Virus record (IMG/VR): IMGVR_UViG_3300042509_001342
Location: 1-63,041 of that record
DNA: 63,041 bases
Reading direction: 5' to 3' (one strand)
Source of the DNA: a virus
Position numbers and translations under genes: made by a program. Numbering within the stretch: the first letter of the stretch is position 1; every line of letters starts with the position of its first letter. Positions 38,548-48,700 of this stretch are shown in pieces. The notes beneath the pieces were generated by a model. It saw only the letters and a list, made by a program, of their open reading frames with translations, did no database searches and was not told where the DNA came from.

Positions 38548-39529
38548 TTCTGCTCTCCTTTAGAACCCAACGAGGAACAACCAACTCCGTAATCTGGCCA
38601 GCATCCGGCTGGTTCCAGTGGTCGATAAGCAGCCGCGTCTTGAGGTCTATGCGTGTAGACCTGAGGTCACGACGGGCTGACTTGAGAAGCTGCTCTGGCA
38701 GCACAACTGCGTGGCACTCATAGGGAGGCACGGTTGACGAGAGCAGGAAAACAAACTTGGTTGCCGGTATGCCTGCGGCTCTTGCACCCGACAGGTAATG
38801 CTCGGCTTGGAATGCGTATCCGTAATCAATGACGGATCGCCAGAAGGTCTTGAGCGGCTGACGTTCCTTTGTGGTTTTTAAATCCCACAGGAACGTGGCA
38901 GCACACGCATCAGGACGGCACTTCAGCTTGAGGCCGGTCTCTGGGTCTATCCACCGGATGCTGAACTCACGGTGTTCTGTCTGCTCTTGAAGCCGCCCAA
39001 AGATCGGGTTGGCCAAGATCGCATCGAACTGCCTGTGATACGCCTCAGCTTCTTCAACGGACAGACAGATGGCATCGGCACTCTGGCCTGCCAGCCACTC
39101 TTCGGTCTTCTTGGTGCGGCGACCATCAGCCCCAAGGACTTCCTTGGGAATGACAACTACGCGGCCCCACCAAGCACTGGGCCCTTGCTCGGCCCATTCG
39201 TGAACGTGCGTTCCCTTTACAAGGGATGCCCCGAATGGGTTACTTATCCCGCCAGAGATATACCGGCCGTGGAAGTACAGCGGGCCGTTGGCCCACAAGT
39301 CCCATAGCTGGCTCTTGCTCCACCACTCCTTGTCGGCGTGGTAGGCATTGATCGGCTCATCAAACCGGAGAGCAGTAGTAGCGGCGGCCGGACTCGAACC
39401 GGCGACACCCGGCTTATGAAGCCGGTGCCCTTGGGGGGTGAGGCCACCCGAAGGTTTTGCCTCGTCGTGGTGGTTTTCGCCCCCCAAAGCCGAACTATTG
39501 TCTCTTTTTACGCAAGGAGACAGTTCCAT
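38513..39529 (-). CDS. PD-(D/E)XK exonuclease (RecE/Cas4-like); 5' end crosses attP
   Basis: Nuclease core: GTHVHEW, then CRPDAC with LWDLKTT (D...D-x-K), and QAEHYLSG (Q-x3-Y), as in RecE/YqaJ-type exonucleases acting with an annealing protein. The only ATG is 39529, which overlaps the integrase ATG and has no ribosome site. Residues about 34-52 are the translation of the tRNA 3' half (GHRLHKPGVAGSSPAAATT). The mature start is therefore doubtful, and integration would replace this 5' part. Confidence 0.8.
   Translation of the reverse strand: MELSPCVKRDNSSALGGENHHDEAKPSGGLTPQGHRLHKPGVAGSSPAAATTALRFDEPINAYHADKEWWSKSQLWDLWANGPLYFHGRYISGGISNPFGASLVKGTHVHEWAEQGPSAWWGRVVVIPKEVLGADGRRTKKTEEWLAGQSADAICLSVEEAEAYHRQFDAILANPIFGRLQEQTEHREFSIRWIDPETGLKLKCRPDACAATFLWDLKTTKERQPLKTFWRSVIDYGYAFQAEHYLSGARAAGIPATKFVFLLSSTVPPYECHAVVLPEQLLKSARRDLRSTRIDLKTRLLIDHWNQPDAGQITELVVPRWVLKESRNATGSRTERSE
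39379..39425 (-). other. attP: Putative attP: tRNA-Met(CAU) 3' half
   Basis: On the minus strand: an anticodon arm CCGGC-TTCATAA-GCCGG, five variable bases, a T arm GCCGG-TTCGAGT-CCGGC and an acceptor strand CGCCGCT plus A, which fit tRNA positions from the anticodon stem to the discriminator. The D arm and 5' acceptor strand are absent, so this is not a working tRNA gene. Such 3' halves are the attachment cores of integrases, which restore the host tRNA on integration. The integrase starts 100 bases away. Confidence 0.8.
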
Positions 39530-40391
39530 GATCGACGTAGCACTCCATTATTGCAGTGAAAGAGACCTGTCGGCAGATTACCGGCAAGCGTTGACAAGAG
39601 TGGCCCGCTCAATGCAGGCCAGCGGCATCACTCCGTTGACGCTTGAAGACTCCGTGTTCAATCGGTGGCTTCTGGGGGCCGCGCCGTCGCAGTCCACCAC
39701 ACGATCCAACTACAGGCGGATGGGGCTCACACTCTGGCGGGCCGCACTCGACTTGCAGTTGGCGACTCATCGTATCGGAAGGGTTGCCAGAGTCAAGTGC
39801 CGGGTTGCACCGCCCGTTGCATGGTCGGCCAGCGAACTTTCCCGGCTGCTGTCTCACGCAGAGCAGATGACCGGCGTGTTCCGTGCCAGCGGTTGTCCGC
39901 AGAGCCTTTTCTGGCGGGGCTGGATTCTCACTGGCTACGAAACCGGCGTTCGTTTCAGAGACCTTCACTATCTGCAGGCCAACCAGATGCGGGACTGCCG
40001 ACTGTGGGTGGTCCAGCACAAGACGGGCCGACCGCTCGGGAAGCAGCTTTCTGCAAATTGCCAAAGTGTCCTTTGCGATCTTGCAAAGCTTTCTACAGAC
40101 GGCTCCCTTTTTCGCTGGGCCCTGAGCCGAAAACACGTTTTCTTGCATTTCCGAAAATTGGTGAAAGACGCTGGTCTTGCTGGGTCGAGCAAGTTCCTTC
40201 GCCGCAGTGGGGCCACGGCAGTAGAGATGGCCAGCCCCGGAGCGGCCAGCAAATTTCTGGGTCATCTGTCACCCGGACTAGCAGCAAAGCATTACCTTGA
40301 TCCTACCCTGTTGGCAGAGCGGCAACCCTCGCCGCCTCCAATCTGCGTCACTCAAAGTAAGACTGCGGGTCCGTCCGTCGCTTCTTCGTAG
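39528..40391 (+). CDS. int: Tyrosine recombinase (integrase)
   Basis: 287 residues; ATG 39528 follows AAGGAGA. Catalytic set: R142 in TGYETGVRF, K165 in HKTGR, R225 in KFLRRSGAT, H246 in LGHLSPG and nucleophile Y256 in KHYL. The usual first histidine of HxxR is replaced by serine/lysine, as in some subfamilies. An N-terminal core-binding-like region (residues 12-80) is present. Integration into host tRNA-Met is suggested by the adjacent attP. The end overlaps the minus-strand virion gene by 44 bases. Confidence 0.85.
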   Translation: MIDVALHYCSERDLSADYRQALTRVARSMQASGITPLTLEDSVFNRWLLGAAPSQSTTRSNYRRMGLTLWRAALDLQLATHRIGRVARVKCRVAPPVAWSASELSRLLSHAEQMTGVFRASGCPQSLFWRGWILTGYETGVRFRDLHYLQANQMRDCRLWVVQHKTGRPLGKQLSANCQSVLCDLAKLSTDGSLFRWALSRKHVFLHFRKLVKDAGLAGSSKFLRRSGATAVEMASPGAASKFLGHLSPGLAAKHYLDPTLLAERQPSPPPICVTQSKTAGPSVASS

Positions 40392-43300
40392 ATATGACAC
40401 CGCTGCGTAATTCACGCTCACGGGCAAGCTCTTTCCCAAGCTGACGTTCCAAGGCCATCAACTCAAGCAGCTCGTTGTCCACGAAAGGCTTGGAGTCCTC
40501 GGGGATAAAAGTCTGAGTGAAGTTCCTTACCAGAGGGTCAGCCTGCATCATCTCGGCAATCTTCTTTCGGGCGTCGATTCGCCGGGCCTGATCGTCTACG
40601 TTCTGGAACTTGACCCCAGAGGTGGCGTTAATTCCCATCTGCCAAAGCCTATCCCTAAAGTCGGGCAGCTTCTCATCATCCAAAAGCCTATTGGTGATCT
40701 GGAGTGTGCGGGGAGCGAACGGCAGGAGGTTCAGGACGGGGTCAAGATTCTTGATCGTCTGCCCCCAAGCACTCTGCGGGTGAACACCAATGAGGTCCTC
40801 GGCCAAAGTCTGAGAGACAGTCTCCATGTCCTTCAGTGGTCGCTTGGTGTAGAAGTTTTCCCCTGTTACGGTTTGTGCGATCTCTTTGAGCAAGGGGTGG
40901 GCAAGCTTCCCAACGGCGTCAGTGCCGGTATTCCACGCGGTCCCAGCGATGCTCGGGGTCCCGTCCCTCTGGAACCCGGGCTTGATCATGTTGATCTGGT
41001 CGATGCCCGGCAAGTCTATGTCGGTAAGCCAAGGCGTCACCCCTTCCTTGACCCCACCAAACGGTCTGCTCAGGCGTCCCTCAACAGGAGTGCCATACGA
41101 ACCACGAATGCTTTCGGGAACGTACTCCTCCTCTTCGGAGTGCAGCACCGCCTCGGGAAGCCGCATCCCAAGCTGGGTGTACCTGCCGCCGGGGTGATCC
41201 ATGATCTGCTTGGCAACCCACTTGCTGGTCCGTGAGGTGTAAGACCAGAACGGAATCAGCCGCCTGAAGAAGTTCTTCTCCAGAGTGGTAAGGCTGTCGT
41301 AGTCAACGTGGGCTGTTAGCACCCTTTTACCGGCCTCCATGGGGTCAACACCCTGCCGAAGCAGGCCGTTGAACAGAGCCATGCGGTTGATCTGGTCGGT
41401 AATGTCGCCCGACTTGGCAGACCATCGCAGGAACGGGTTGCCGATGTTCGTGCTGTCTTGAAGGCCAAGCTCACCAAACTTGTCCCAGTTCTTGGTTAGT
41501 TCTGAAACTGCGTGTTCGGCTGGCTTTGGAAGAGTGTTGCCTGTCAGCTTGTCCCAAGCCGCATAGCCCGTGGTGGTCCTCGGGTTCCAACCCGGGAGAA
41601 GCTCGTCCGCTACGTTGACACCACCTTGAAGAGCGGTGGCCCGGCCAGCAAGGTCCGACTGCCGCCTGCCAGAGGTCACTCCCGCTGCGGCAATGTCAGA
41701 GATGTATGCCCGCTTCCTTTCGTCGGGAGCCATGCCCTTGTACTTGGGCCAAGTGGCAAGGTGTTCGTCCAGCTTTTCCCAGTTCCCCTGAATCAAGTCT
41801 TTGGCGGAAGAGTAGCCAGCCATGGTGTCCCTGCCACTGCCAAGCTCGACAAGGTTTGTGAACCCGGCTGCGTACCAGTCCCTGTTTTTGGATGCTGGCC
41901 AAGCCAAAATGGTGGTCTTCCACATGGCGGTGAACCTGTCGAAGAAAGCCAGCCAGTCCCGCTGAACCTCCGGGTACTTGTAGAAGTCCGCAATCTTGGC
42001 CATCGCACTCACGACCCGCTTGTCCACAGACACGTTCCGAAGCTTGATGTCTTCTGCGGGGAATCGGCTGGCAAGCCTGTTGGCGATCTGCGTCTTGGCC
42101 CCCATCTGGACCTGAACGGGGAGCTTGGTCTGCGGCAGCGTGAACAGGTCCAAGTCCTTGAGGGCTTTCCCCATGGACACATGCACGTTCTTGTCCGTAA
42201 CTGTCTTGTAGTTCTGGAGCTTGGCAGACTTGGCTAGGAAATCCTCCATGGTGGAGGCAACAGCCAATGCCCGCTCATTGCCAACCACCGAGCGGGTGAA
42301 GTCATCAACGAAGCTGGACCCGAAGAGCGGCATCCCGGCATCCAGAGACTTCTGGTCAAGCTGCCGCAGAGTACGGGCAAGCAAGGACGCCTGCTTCATT
42401 GTGTACTCTGGGCCTGTCCCGGCCGGGAACAGCTTGGCAGACTCCCCGTCCATCACTTTCTTGATGTACCTCGCAGCCTCAAGGTCGCTGCTTAGGAGCC
42501 TGTCTGGCCCAGCAACCTGCGGGTCAAGGCTGAGCTTGTTGAGAACGTCGGTGCCGCCGGGGCTTTTCAACGGGTCTTTCCGGGCCATCTGGTCGCCGGT
42601 CATTGCCGAGAAAGACTTCCCGCCGCTCGACTTTCCTGAGCCCTCTTCTGTGATCTTCTGCCAGAAGGACATATCGTCCACATGGCGAGGGAAGTACATG
42701 GTCTTGAACGGGTCCTGCAGTTCCTCACTGCCAAGCCCAGCCTGAGCCCTCTTCGACAAGTACTCGGCAGCAAGCCCGGGTTGGGTTGGGACGAAGTTGC
42801 TGCCGGTCTTGAGAGCTGCATAGGCCCCCTGACCGTGCCACATATCGACAAACCGCTGTAAGTCTGACCTGCTGCTAATCATCTTGAGGTCTTCGGGCGA
42901 GGGTCTGCCCTCAAGAACACGACGCATGGCCCGTCCGACTTCGTTGTCCCCAAAGACGCTGGGGTCGAGGTCTTGCAGGTGCTGGCTGGCTTTGAACCGA
43001 CCGGCAGACTCACCGGCCTTCAGGGCATTGGTGAGTTCTTTGCCAATGATCTGCACTGATTCCTTTGGGGAACCGGCTGCACTCCTGTCGAAAGCTGCAT
43101 AGCCGTACCGAACAGGGGCCGACCACCGCAGGGCTTGACCAGCCTTGTCAATGTTGCGGGCAATGGTCTCGCCAAAGGGGCCGAGGTTCATGCCCGTCTG
43201 AACGTAGTCAGAAAGCGGAAGGCCAATGCCAATGTCATAGCGAAGGGGCGAGTCCTTGACCTGATCGTAGTTCTGCTTGTACCTGCCAAGCCAATCGTCC

Positions 43301-43986
43301 ACCTTCTTGGTGGCGGCTGCTGGGTCAGCCTGAGCTTCGATGATGTCCTTGACGGTCAGGTTTCGCCGGGAGGTCACCGTTCCAGCCAGCGGTCTGGCCA
43401 AGAGGTCAGCGTCGGTCAGGTCGTTGGCAATCTCGGACGCACTCGGCCTTACCCCCGGAGACTTCCAGCCTCGGCCAAAGTTCTCCCACCAAGAATCCAA
43501 AGCGTTCTGGGTGTACTTGCTGCCCAAGTCTCCGTCTTGAATGAGCTTCTTGCTCATCACACGGGTGGCGTCATCAAGCAGGCCAGCACCCCGGAGGGCC
43601 TCGGCACCGCGAGTCAGGCCCGGTCCAACGTAGGTGGTCGGGTCAGTGAGCGCACCAGCAGCAAACTCTGCAAGCGGTCTTCCCCATCCGCCCAAGGCTT
43701 CAGAGCTTGGCCGAAGACCCAACTCGGCAAGCATCTTGCCAGTGGTTGTGCCGCTGCCGAGGGACTGGCCTGCAATCGTATCCCTGACAAGGGACGCAGG
43801 GGCATCCAGTACGTCAAAGAGAAGCTCGGCCCCCTGAAGGGTGCGGCCTGCCACCTTGTCAAGAAGGGACTCCCTTTCTTCAGGAGAAAGGGCCGTACCC
43901 GCGACCGGGCTTTCGCTGTCGAAGTAGCTGCCGCCGTAGCCGATCTGCTTCCGGCGACCGCGTGGAGGGTCAAAGTAAGACTCCAC
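40348..43986 (-). CDS. Very large putative internal virion protein, 1212 aa
   Basis: GTG 43986 follows AGGAGGGGG. Long helical regions, no enzyme motif recognised. A central block with WPASKNRDWYAAGFTNLVEL and a late FWSYTSRTSKWVAKQIMDHP could meet membranes. The size and helix content fit ejected internal proteins of podoviruses (gp15/gp16-like), which form a DNA channel. This is inference. It is the last gene of the late strand, ending inside the integrase. Confidence 0.6.
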   Translation of the reverse strand: MESYFDPPRGRRKQIGYGGSYFDSESPVAGTALSPEERESLLDKVAGRTLQGAELLFDVLDAPASLVRDTIAGQSLGSGTTTGKMLAELGLRPSSEALGGWGRPLAEFAAGALTDPTTYVGPGLTRGAEALRGAGLLDDATRVMSKKLIQDGDLGSKYTQNALDSWWENFGRGWKSPGVRPSASEIANDLTDADLLARPLAGTVTSRRNLTVKDIIEAQADPAAATKKVDDWLGRYKQNYDQVKDSPLRYDIGIGLPLSDYVQTGMNLGPFGETIARNIDKAGQALRWSAPVRYGYAAFDRSAAGSPKESVQIIGKELTNALKAGESAGRFKASQHLQDLDPSVFGDNEVGRAMRRVLEGRPSPEDLKMISSRSDLQRFVDMWHGQGAYAALKTGSNFVPTQPGLAAEYLSKRAQAGLGSEELQDPFKTMYFPRHVDDMSFWQKITEEGSGKSSGGKSFSAMTGDQMARKDPLKSPGGTDVLNKLSLDPQVAGPDRLLSSDLEAARYIKKVMDGESAKLFPAGTGPEYTMKQASLLARTLRQLDQKSLDAGMPLFGSSFVDDFTRSVVGNERALAVASTMEDFLAKSAKLQNYKTVTDKNVHVSMGKALKDLDLFTLPQTKLPVQVQMGAKTQIANRLASRFPAEDIKLRNVSVDKRVVSAMAKIADFYKYPEVQRDWLAFFDRFTAMWKTTILAWPASKNRDWYAAGFTNLVELGSGRDTMAGYSSAKDLIQGNWEKLDEHLATWPKYKGMAPDERKRAYISDIAAAGVTSGRRQSDLAGRATALQGGVNVADELLPGWNPRTTTGYAAWDKLTGNTLPKPAEHAVSELTKNWDKFGELGLQDSTNIGNPFLRWSAKSGDITDQINRMALFNGLLRQGVDPMEAGKRVLTAHVDYDSLTTLEKNFFRRLIPFWSYTSRTSKWVAKQIMDHPGGRYTQLGMRLPEAVLHSEEEEYVPESIRGSYGTPVEGRLSRPFGGVKEGVTPWLTDIDLPGIDQINMIKPGFQRDGTPSIAGTAWNTGTDAVGKLAHPLLKEIAQTVTGENFYTKRPLKDMETVSQTLAEDLIGVHPQSAWGQTIKNLDPVLNLLPFAPRTLQITNRLLDDEKLPDFRDRLWQMGINATSGVKFQNVDDQARRIDARKKIAEMMQADPLVRNFTQTFIPEDSKPFVDNELLELMALERQLGKELARERELRSGVISTKKRRTDPQSYFE

Positions 43987-43998
43987 TGCCCCCTCCTT

Positions 43999-45771
43999 TT
44001 ACCACCAGCCGGTCAAGTCCCCGACCCCTTCGTACATACCGTGTGCGGCCGACTGCCACGGACCCTTGGCGTACTCTCCGGTCATCGAATACCAAGCGTT
44101 GCGGGTGGTGTCGTTCCACGGGTCTGCCCCCAATTGCCGCGCCCAAGTTTCGTAATCGTCACCTTCTTCGCTGGATTCTTTGACCGCCATTGTCCACTGG
44201 CGGAAGTACTCTTTTTCTTCTGCGTCAACAGCCTGTCCGCTCGACACCTTTGACCAGACCGACTGGGCGTGAGTGGTGCCCTTTTCTGCAACGTAGGCGT
44301 TCTCTCGCTTGGGGTCCGCAACCTGACCGGGACCAAGCGTTTGCTTAAAAGTGGTCCGGTAGACGGCAATCGACTCAGGGCTTGCCCGCTGGGCTTTCTT
44401 TAGGTCATCGGCCTCTTTGGTGACAGGAGACCTGTTTTCGTAAGCCTTCTGCTCCTGAACCGTCTTCATGGCATTGGCTTCGTCTTGGCCTTTCTGCATG
44501 AAGGCGGCAAAGTTTCCAAGTCCAAGCTCTGGGTTCTGGGCATGGTAAGCAACCAGCGTTCGGATCATGTCCTCAGAGGTGCCAGCGTTTTGCAGGTCCC
44601 TCTGGAACATCACGTTTGCTACGGAGGTGTTCATCCTGCGGGCAGTGTTGTCCTGATTGGCCCGCTCACGAATGGCACCACGAACGTCGGCACCCTGTTC
44701 GGCCTTCCACTGATTGGTGAAAGTGTCGCGGACTTGGGCCGCCCGTTCAGCATGGCTCAGGCCGGTGCCTAGATCGTAAGCTTGCCGGAACTGCGAGAAC
44801 GTAACGTCCTGCTTGCCGTCACCATCTCGGTCAGCACGGGCCTGCTTTTCCCACTTGGCGTACTCATCCCGAAGCCACTTCTCGCCACGCTGATCTTCCA
44901 TGCGGTCGCGGGTACGCTGGTTGGGGGTGTACCTCATGCCGCCGCCGGGGACTTTGACAACGTCGTAGTCTTCCATCATCCGGTTGTGGCGGTTTTCAAA
45001 AGCAGCAAGGTCCGCTTCAAGCTGCGGCATCTCCTCTTCGGAGTAGGCGTCGTAGTCGATGCCCGCCAGCTTTGCTCTGTACTCCAGAGAGTTTCCAGCC
45101 TGAAGATGCACCGAGCGGTCTGCAGGGGCTCTCGGGACATAACCACCCTTTCCGTCATTGGCAGTCTGGTCCCAAACGTGGTAGCCCTCACCACCGGGGC
45201 CGTCTTTCCTCGGCACCTCAGGCTGGTGCAACTGGTAGTCCCGGGCCTTCTTTTGCTCGGGCGTCAGGTACCTGTCGGGCACACTGTCGGCAACACCTCT
45301 GCGTCCACGAAGGGGGCTTCCAGCACGACCTCCCGGCATGGGCCTAGTGGCTTCGTAATGGGCCTGCTGCTCGGCAAGAGCCTTTTCCTTTTCGGCATGG
45401 GCTCTGGCTAGGGCGGCCCTTCGCATACGGTCGCCACTGTCTTGGGCAAGCCCACGCTCAAAGCCAATGGCACGGGCGGCACCACGATCCAGTGCCCCTT
45501 CCTTGTGTTCCCGGTAGTCTTCAGCCCACTGCGGTGCTTCGATGGCCCGGACTGCGACTTCACGACGCCGCCGATTCTCGTCGCTGGCAGAGGGCTTTGG
45601 CTCTTCGGGACCGGGAAGGTGAAGCTCTGGCTCTTCCACCCTGTCGTGACCAGCAGAAAGCTCGGGTCCGTCCAAGGGGGAGCCCTCACCGCGAGCCAGC
45701 CTAGCCCGCTCGGCCCGGTGCCTGCGGATAGTCTCTTCAGAAGATGAGCCCGGTCGATAGGGAATAGCCAT
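43999..45771 (-). CDS. Large putative virion protein with an EF-hand-like loop, 590 aa
   Basis: ATG 45771 overlaps the previous stop (TGATG) and has AAGGTGG upstream; a GTG three codons earlier (45780) is also open. Very charged and helical; basic, Arg-rich first half. Residues near 320 (ADRDGDGKQDVTFSQFRQAY) match an EF-hand calcium loop: D-x-D-x-D-G followed by hydrophobic F. C-terminus ends TGWW. No other domain. Likely an internal virion protein by neighbourhood. Confidence 0.55.
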   Translation of the reverse strand: MAIPYRPGSSSEETIRRHRAERARLARGEGSPLDGPELSAGHDRVEEPELHLPGPEEPKPSASDENRRRREVAVRAIEAPQWAEDYREHKEGALDRGAARAIGFERGLAQDSGDRMRRAALARAHAEKEKALAEQQAHYEATRPMPGGRAGSPLRGRRGVADSVPDRYLTPEQKKARDYQLHQPEVPRKDGPGGEGYHVWDQTANDGKGGYVPRAPADRSVHLQAGNSLEYRAKLAGIDYDAYSEEEMPQLEADLAAFENRHNRMMEDYDVVKVPGGGMRYTPNQRTRDRMEDQRGEKWLRDEYAKWEKQARADRDGDGKQDVTFSQFRQAYDLGTGLSHAERAAQVRDTFTNQWKAEQGADVRGAIRERANQDNTARRMNTSVANVMFQRDLQNAGTSEDMIRTLVAYHAQNPELGLGNFAAFMQKGQDEANAMKTVQEQKAYENRSPVTKEADDLKKAQRASPESIAVYRTTFKQTLGPGQVADPKRENAYVAEKGTTHAQSVWSKVSSGQAVDAEEKEYFRQWTMAVKESSEEGDDYETWARQLGADPWNDTTRNAWYSMTGEYAKGPWQSAAHGMYEGVGDLTGWW

Positions 45772-48700
45772 CAGTGCCACCTTGACATGGTTTGCGGAAT
45801 CTTCTGTGCTTTCTGCGATCCATCAATAAGTGCTTTGAGTTGGCGAAGCCGGTCTTCGGACGATCCCGATGCAGGGAAATCACCGATGTCTCTTCTGCCT
45901 TCTGGGCCGGTTCCTGTTTCAGTCTCGCCGCGAGCGAACGGGTCTTCGTATTCGGGCTGAGTCAAGTTGTTTGCAATCTGGTAGGCCGCCCCAGCCCCGA
46001 GCAGCAAGCCGCCGCCAATCAACGCTTTCTTTTTGGATGGGATGTAGCCCTTGATCCGTTCGGTCAGGGACTTTTTCTTGGGCTTGCCGTCCTTGCCGAC
46101 TTTGGACTCTGCGTCAACATCTGTCTTGTTGTCAGTTTTTGCAGGGTCAGGATCGTTCTTTCCAACAACAGGGGCATCGCTCTCGCCAACATTTGATTTT
46201 GCAGCTTGGTCGAGCTTTTCGTTGACGGCATCAACGTCTGCTGGGGTTTTCTTGCCAGCCTGCGGAGCCGGGCCCTTTTGGGCGGCGGCCTGCTGTGGCT
46301 TGGCTTTTGGCTGCGGCTTCGGCTTAGCCTGACCTTTGGGTTTGGCTGCTGTCGTGGCTGCTGCTTGCTGCGTCTGCGGCTTAGCTTGAGGCTTGGGCTG
46401 CGGGGTAGTGGTGGCCTGCGGTGCTGGCTGCGGGGCAGGCTGTGCCGTGGCGGCTTCTGGCTTCCCCTTCTTGTGCGGACCACTGGCAACCGCCGCGTCG
46501 AGCTTGTCCATCACCTCTGCCTTGAAGGCCGCCCGATGGTCAGGGTCGGTGATTGCGTCGTAAGCGTCCTTGGCTTCGCGGTACTGAGCCTTAGCCCAAA
46601 CAAGCTCTTCGGGCGTTGCGTCCTTGTTGCCGAGGATTGTTTCAAACTTGGCAAGCGGCAGTTCGTCTTCTGCTTCAAGGCCGCCAAGCTGAAAGTCTTC
46701 GGCTTCGTCGGCAGCAGCGGCACCCTCGGTCTTGGCCGGGGCACTCTGTTTTCCGTCGCTTTCTAATTGGTACCGGCTGGGCACAACCTCCCCGTCAGGC
46801 CGGGTGACGTAGCCGCCGGGCTTTGCTGCCGTGACGCTGCGGTTGCCAAGAGCCCGCTCTTCTTCGGCCAGCATTTCCTTCTGCTTGGTATCGTACTCAC
46901 GAATCTCTGCCTCGCTCTGGGGGCCGTACCTTTCAACCTTGGCATTGGGAGCCGCCTTGTACCGAGACTTCCAAGCACCCTCATCTGCGTGATCCGTGGT
47001 CAGCTTCTTGGCCTTTGACTGACGAGCCTGCTCCGTCTTGTAGGCATCAAGCTCTTCCTTGCTGCGGGCAATGTCTTCTGGGTTGGCTTCAAAGTCGGGG
47101 CTGACGGCTGGCTCACCATCACGAACCGACGAGACAATTTCCGGGTGATCGGCCCTCTTGGTCAAATCCCGGAAGTACTCCGCTGACGGCGATCCGCCTT
47201 CAGGCCAAAGAACATTGAAACGAGCGATGGCCCGAGCTTTCTTGCCGTTGGTGTCAGAAGGGAGCTTGGACGCCATGCTTTGGTAAGCCAGATTGCGAAG
47301 CTCCGCGATCCTGCTTGGCTTAGTCGGGAATGAACCGGAGGTTCGGATCGGTTCAGCAACCACATCTCCGGTCTTCGGGTCTCGGTACACCACCTTGCCA
47401 TTCTGTGTTCGGTAAAGGGCCCACTCACGAATCCCTTCCTTGCCGCCCTTGAACACTTCCCTGCCTTCAGACCCCTTGAACTTGTCTGAATTGGCGGTTG
47501 CGTTTTCGACGGCAGGAGTTGCGGCAGCTTCCCGGTCGATCCGCTCAAGACTGCCGATCTCCGCGTCATCCGAAAGAGACCTGCTGTCAGTCGAGCGGCT
47601 GGAGTTCTGTGCTTCATCCAAAGCATCGTTGGGGCCGAGTTGTTTTCGTACTTCAGCCAGTTCCTTTGCGGGAACAGGGCCGCTGCCCTTTGCCGAAAAC
47701 CGCTCCCGTGCCAGTTCCTCAAGCCCAGCCGCTGCCATCCGGTAGTAGTCGCTGCCTTGGGCCGGTGCTTTATCAGGAGAAAGAACGCGGTTCAAAACGT
47801 ATTCAGCAAACTGCCGGGGGCCGACATTGGGATCGCTGGAGAACCCGGAGCCGTAATCGGAAGGGGAGAGCTTCTTCTGGCCGCCCTCGGGCTTAACCTG
47901 CATCATGTCCCAAAGACGGTCGAGGTTGCCTCTGCCGACGCCCGGGTTTTCGATCATCTGAATGATCAAGTTATCAACGACATCCTGCTCTGACTTTAGG
48001 CTGTTCGTGGCTCGTTGATTGTTTGTCAGGGGCGTAGGCTTCCTGACGGTTGGCTTCTTGACGCCGTTCAGCGTTTCGGTAACGCGATTGAGTATTTCAT
48101 TCAGCCGCTTTGTGTCGCCTGATTCTTTGGCTGCTCTGATGGAAGCCACAAGTTCGTCAACGTCACCGAAGGCGGCAGTCATTGCAGCCTGTGCCTCTTG
48201 GCCCCAGCTATCCCATGCGTTTTCATACTTCCGGCCTGCATGAACAGCACCATTATCGAATGGACCAAACGTGCCTTTGTCTTCTCCGGTTTGCTCAAGG
48301 ACTCTTCGCGGAACCTTCCTGACGGCCTGCGGCGGCATGGGCGGCGTGTCGGAAATGTTGTTCTTGCGAAGCAGCGTCTTGAGAACGTCATCGCCAAGAA
48401 CAGACAGATCGACTTCGCCTGCACCGGGAAGCTGACGAACCCTTTCCTCAAGCCACTGGCGGGTTTCTTCTGGGCTGATAGTTGGCTGGTATGACTGGTT
48501 GTCGAATACGATTTTCGCCGGGTCTCCCCCATCGACTGTTTCGCCGGGGAGCCTCATGTACGGAGTGGCCTTGAACGTAGAAGCACCAGCACCACGCAAA
48601 CCTTTGGTGTCCACGCCTTCGACAGGGGGCATCCGCTCTGGGTCGCCTTGCTTGTAGGCAAAGTCTCCCGGAGGAACTCCTTCTTGCAGGTTGTTTTCTG

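Noticed and set aside
39379-39455. Complete tRNA gene
   Set aside because: Anticodon arm, T arm and acceptor 3' strand are present, but no matching 5' acceptor strand or D arm is found upstream. It is kept as a tRNA-derived attachment site.
46206-46766. Plus-strand leucine/arginine-rich ORF opposite the 1188-residue gene
   Set aside because: Mirror of a Pro/Ala/Lys repeat region; composition artefact.
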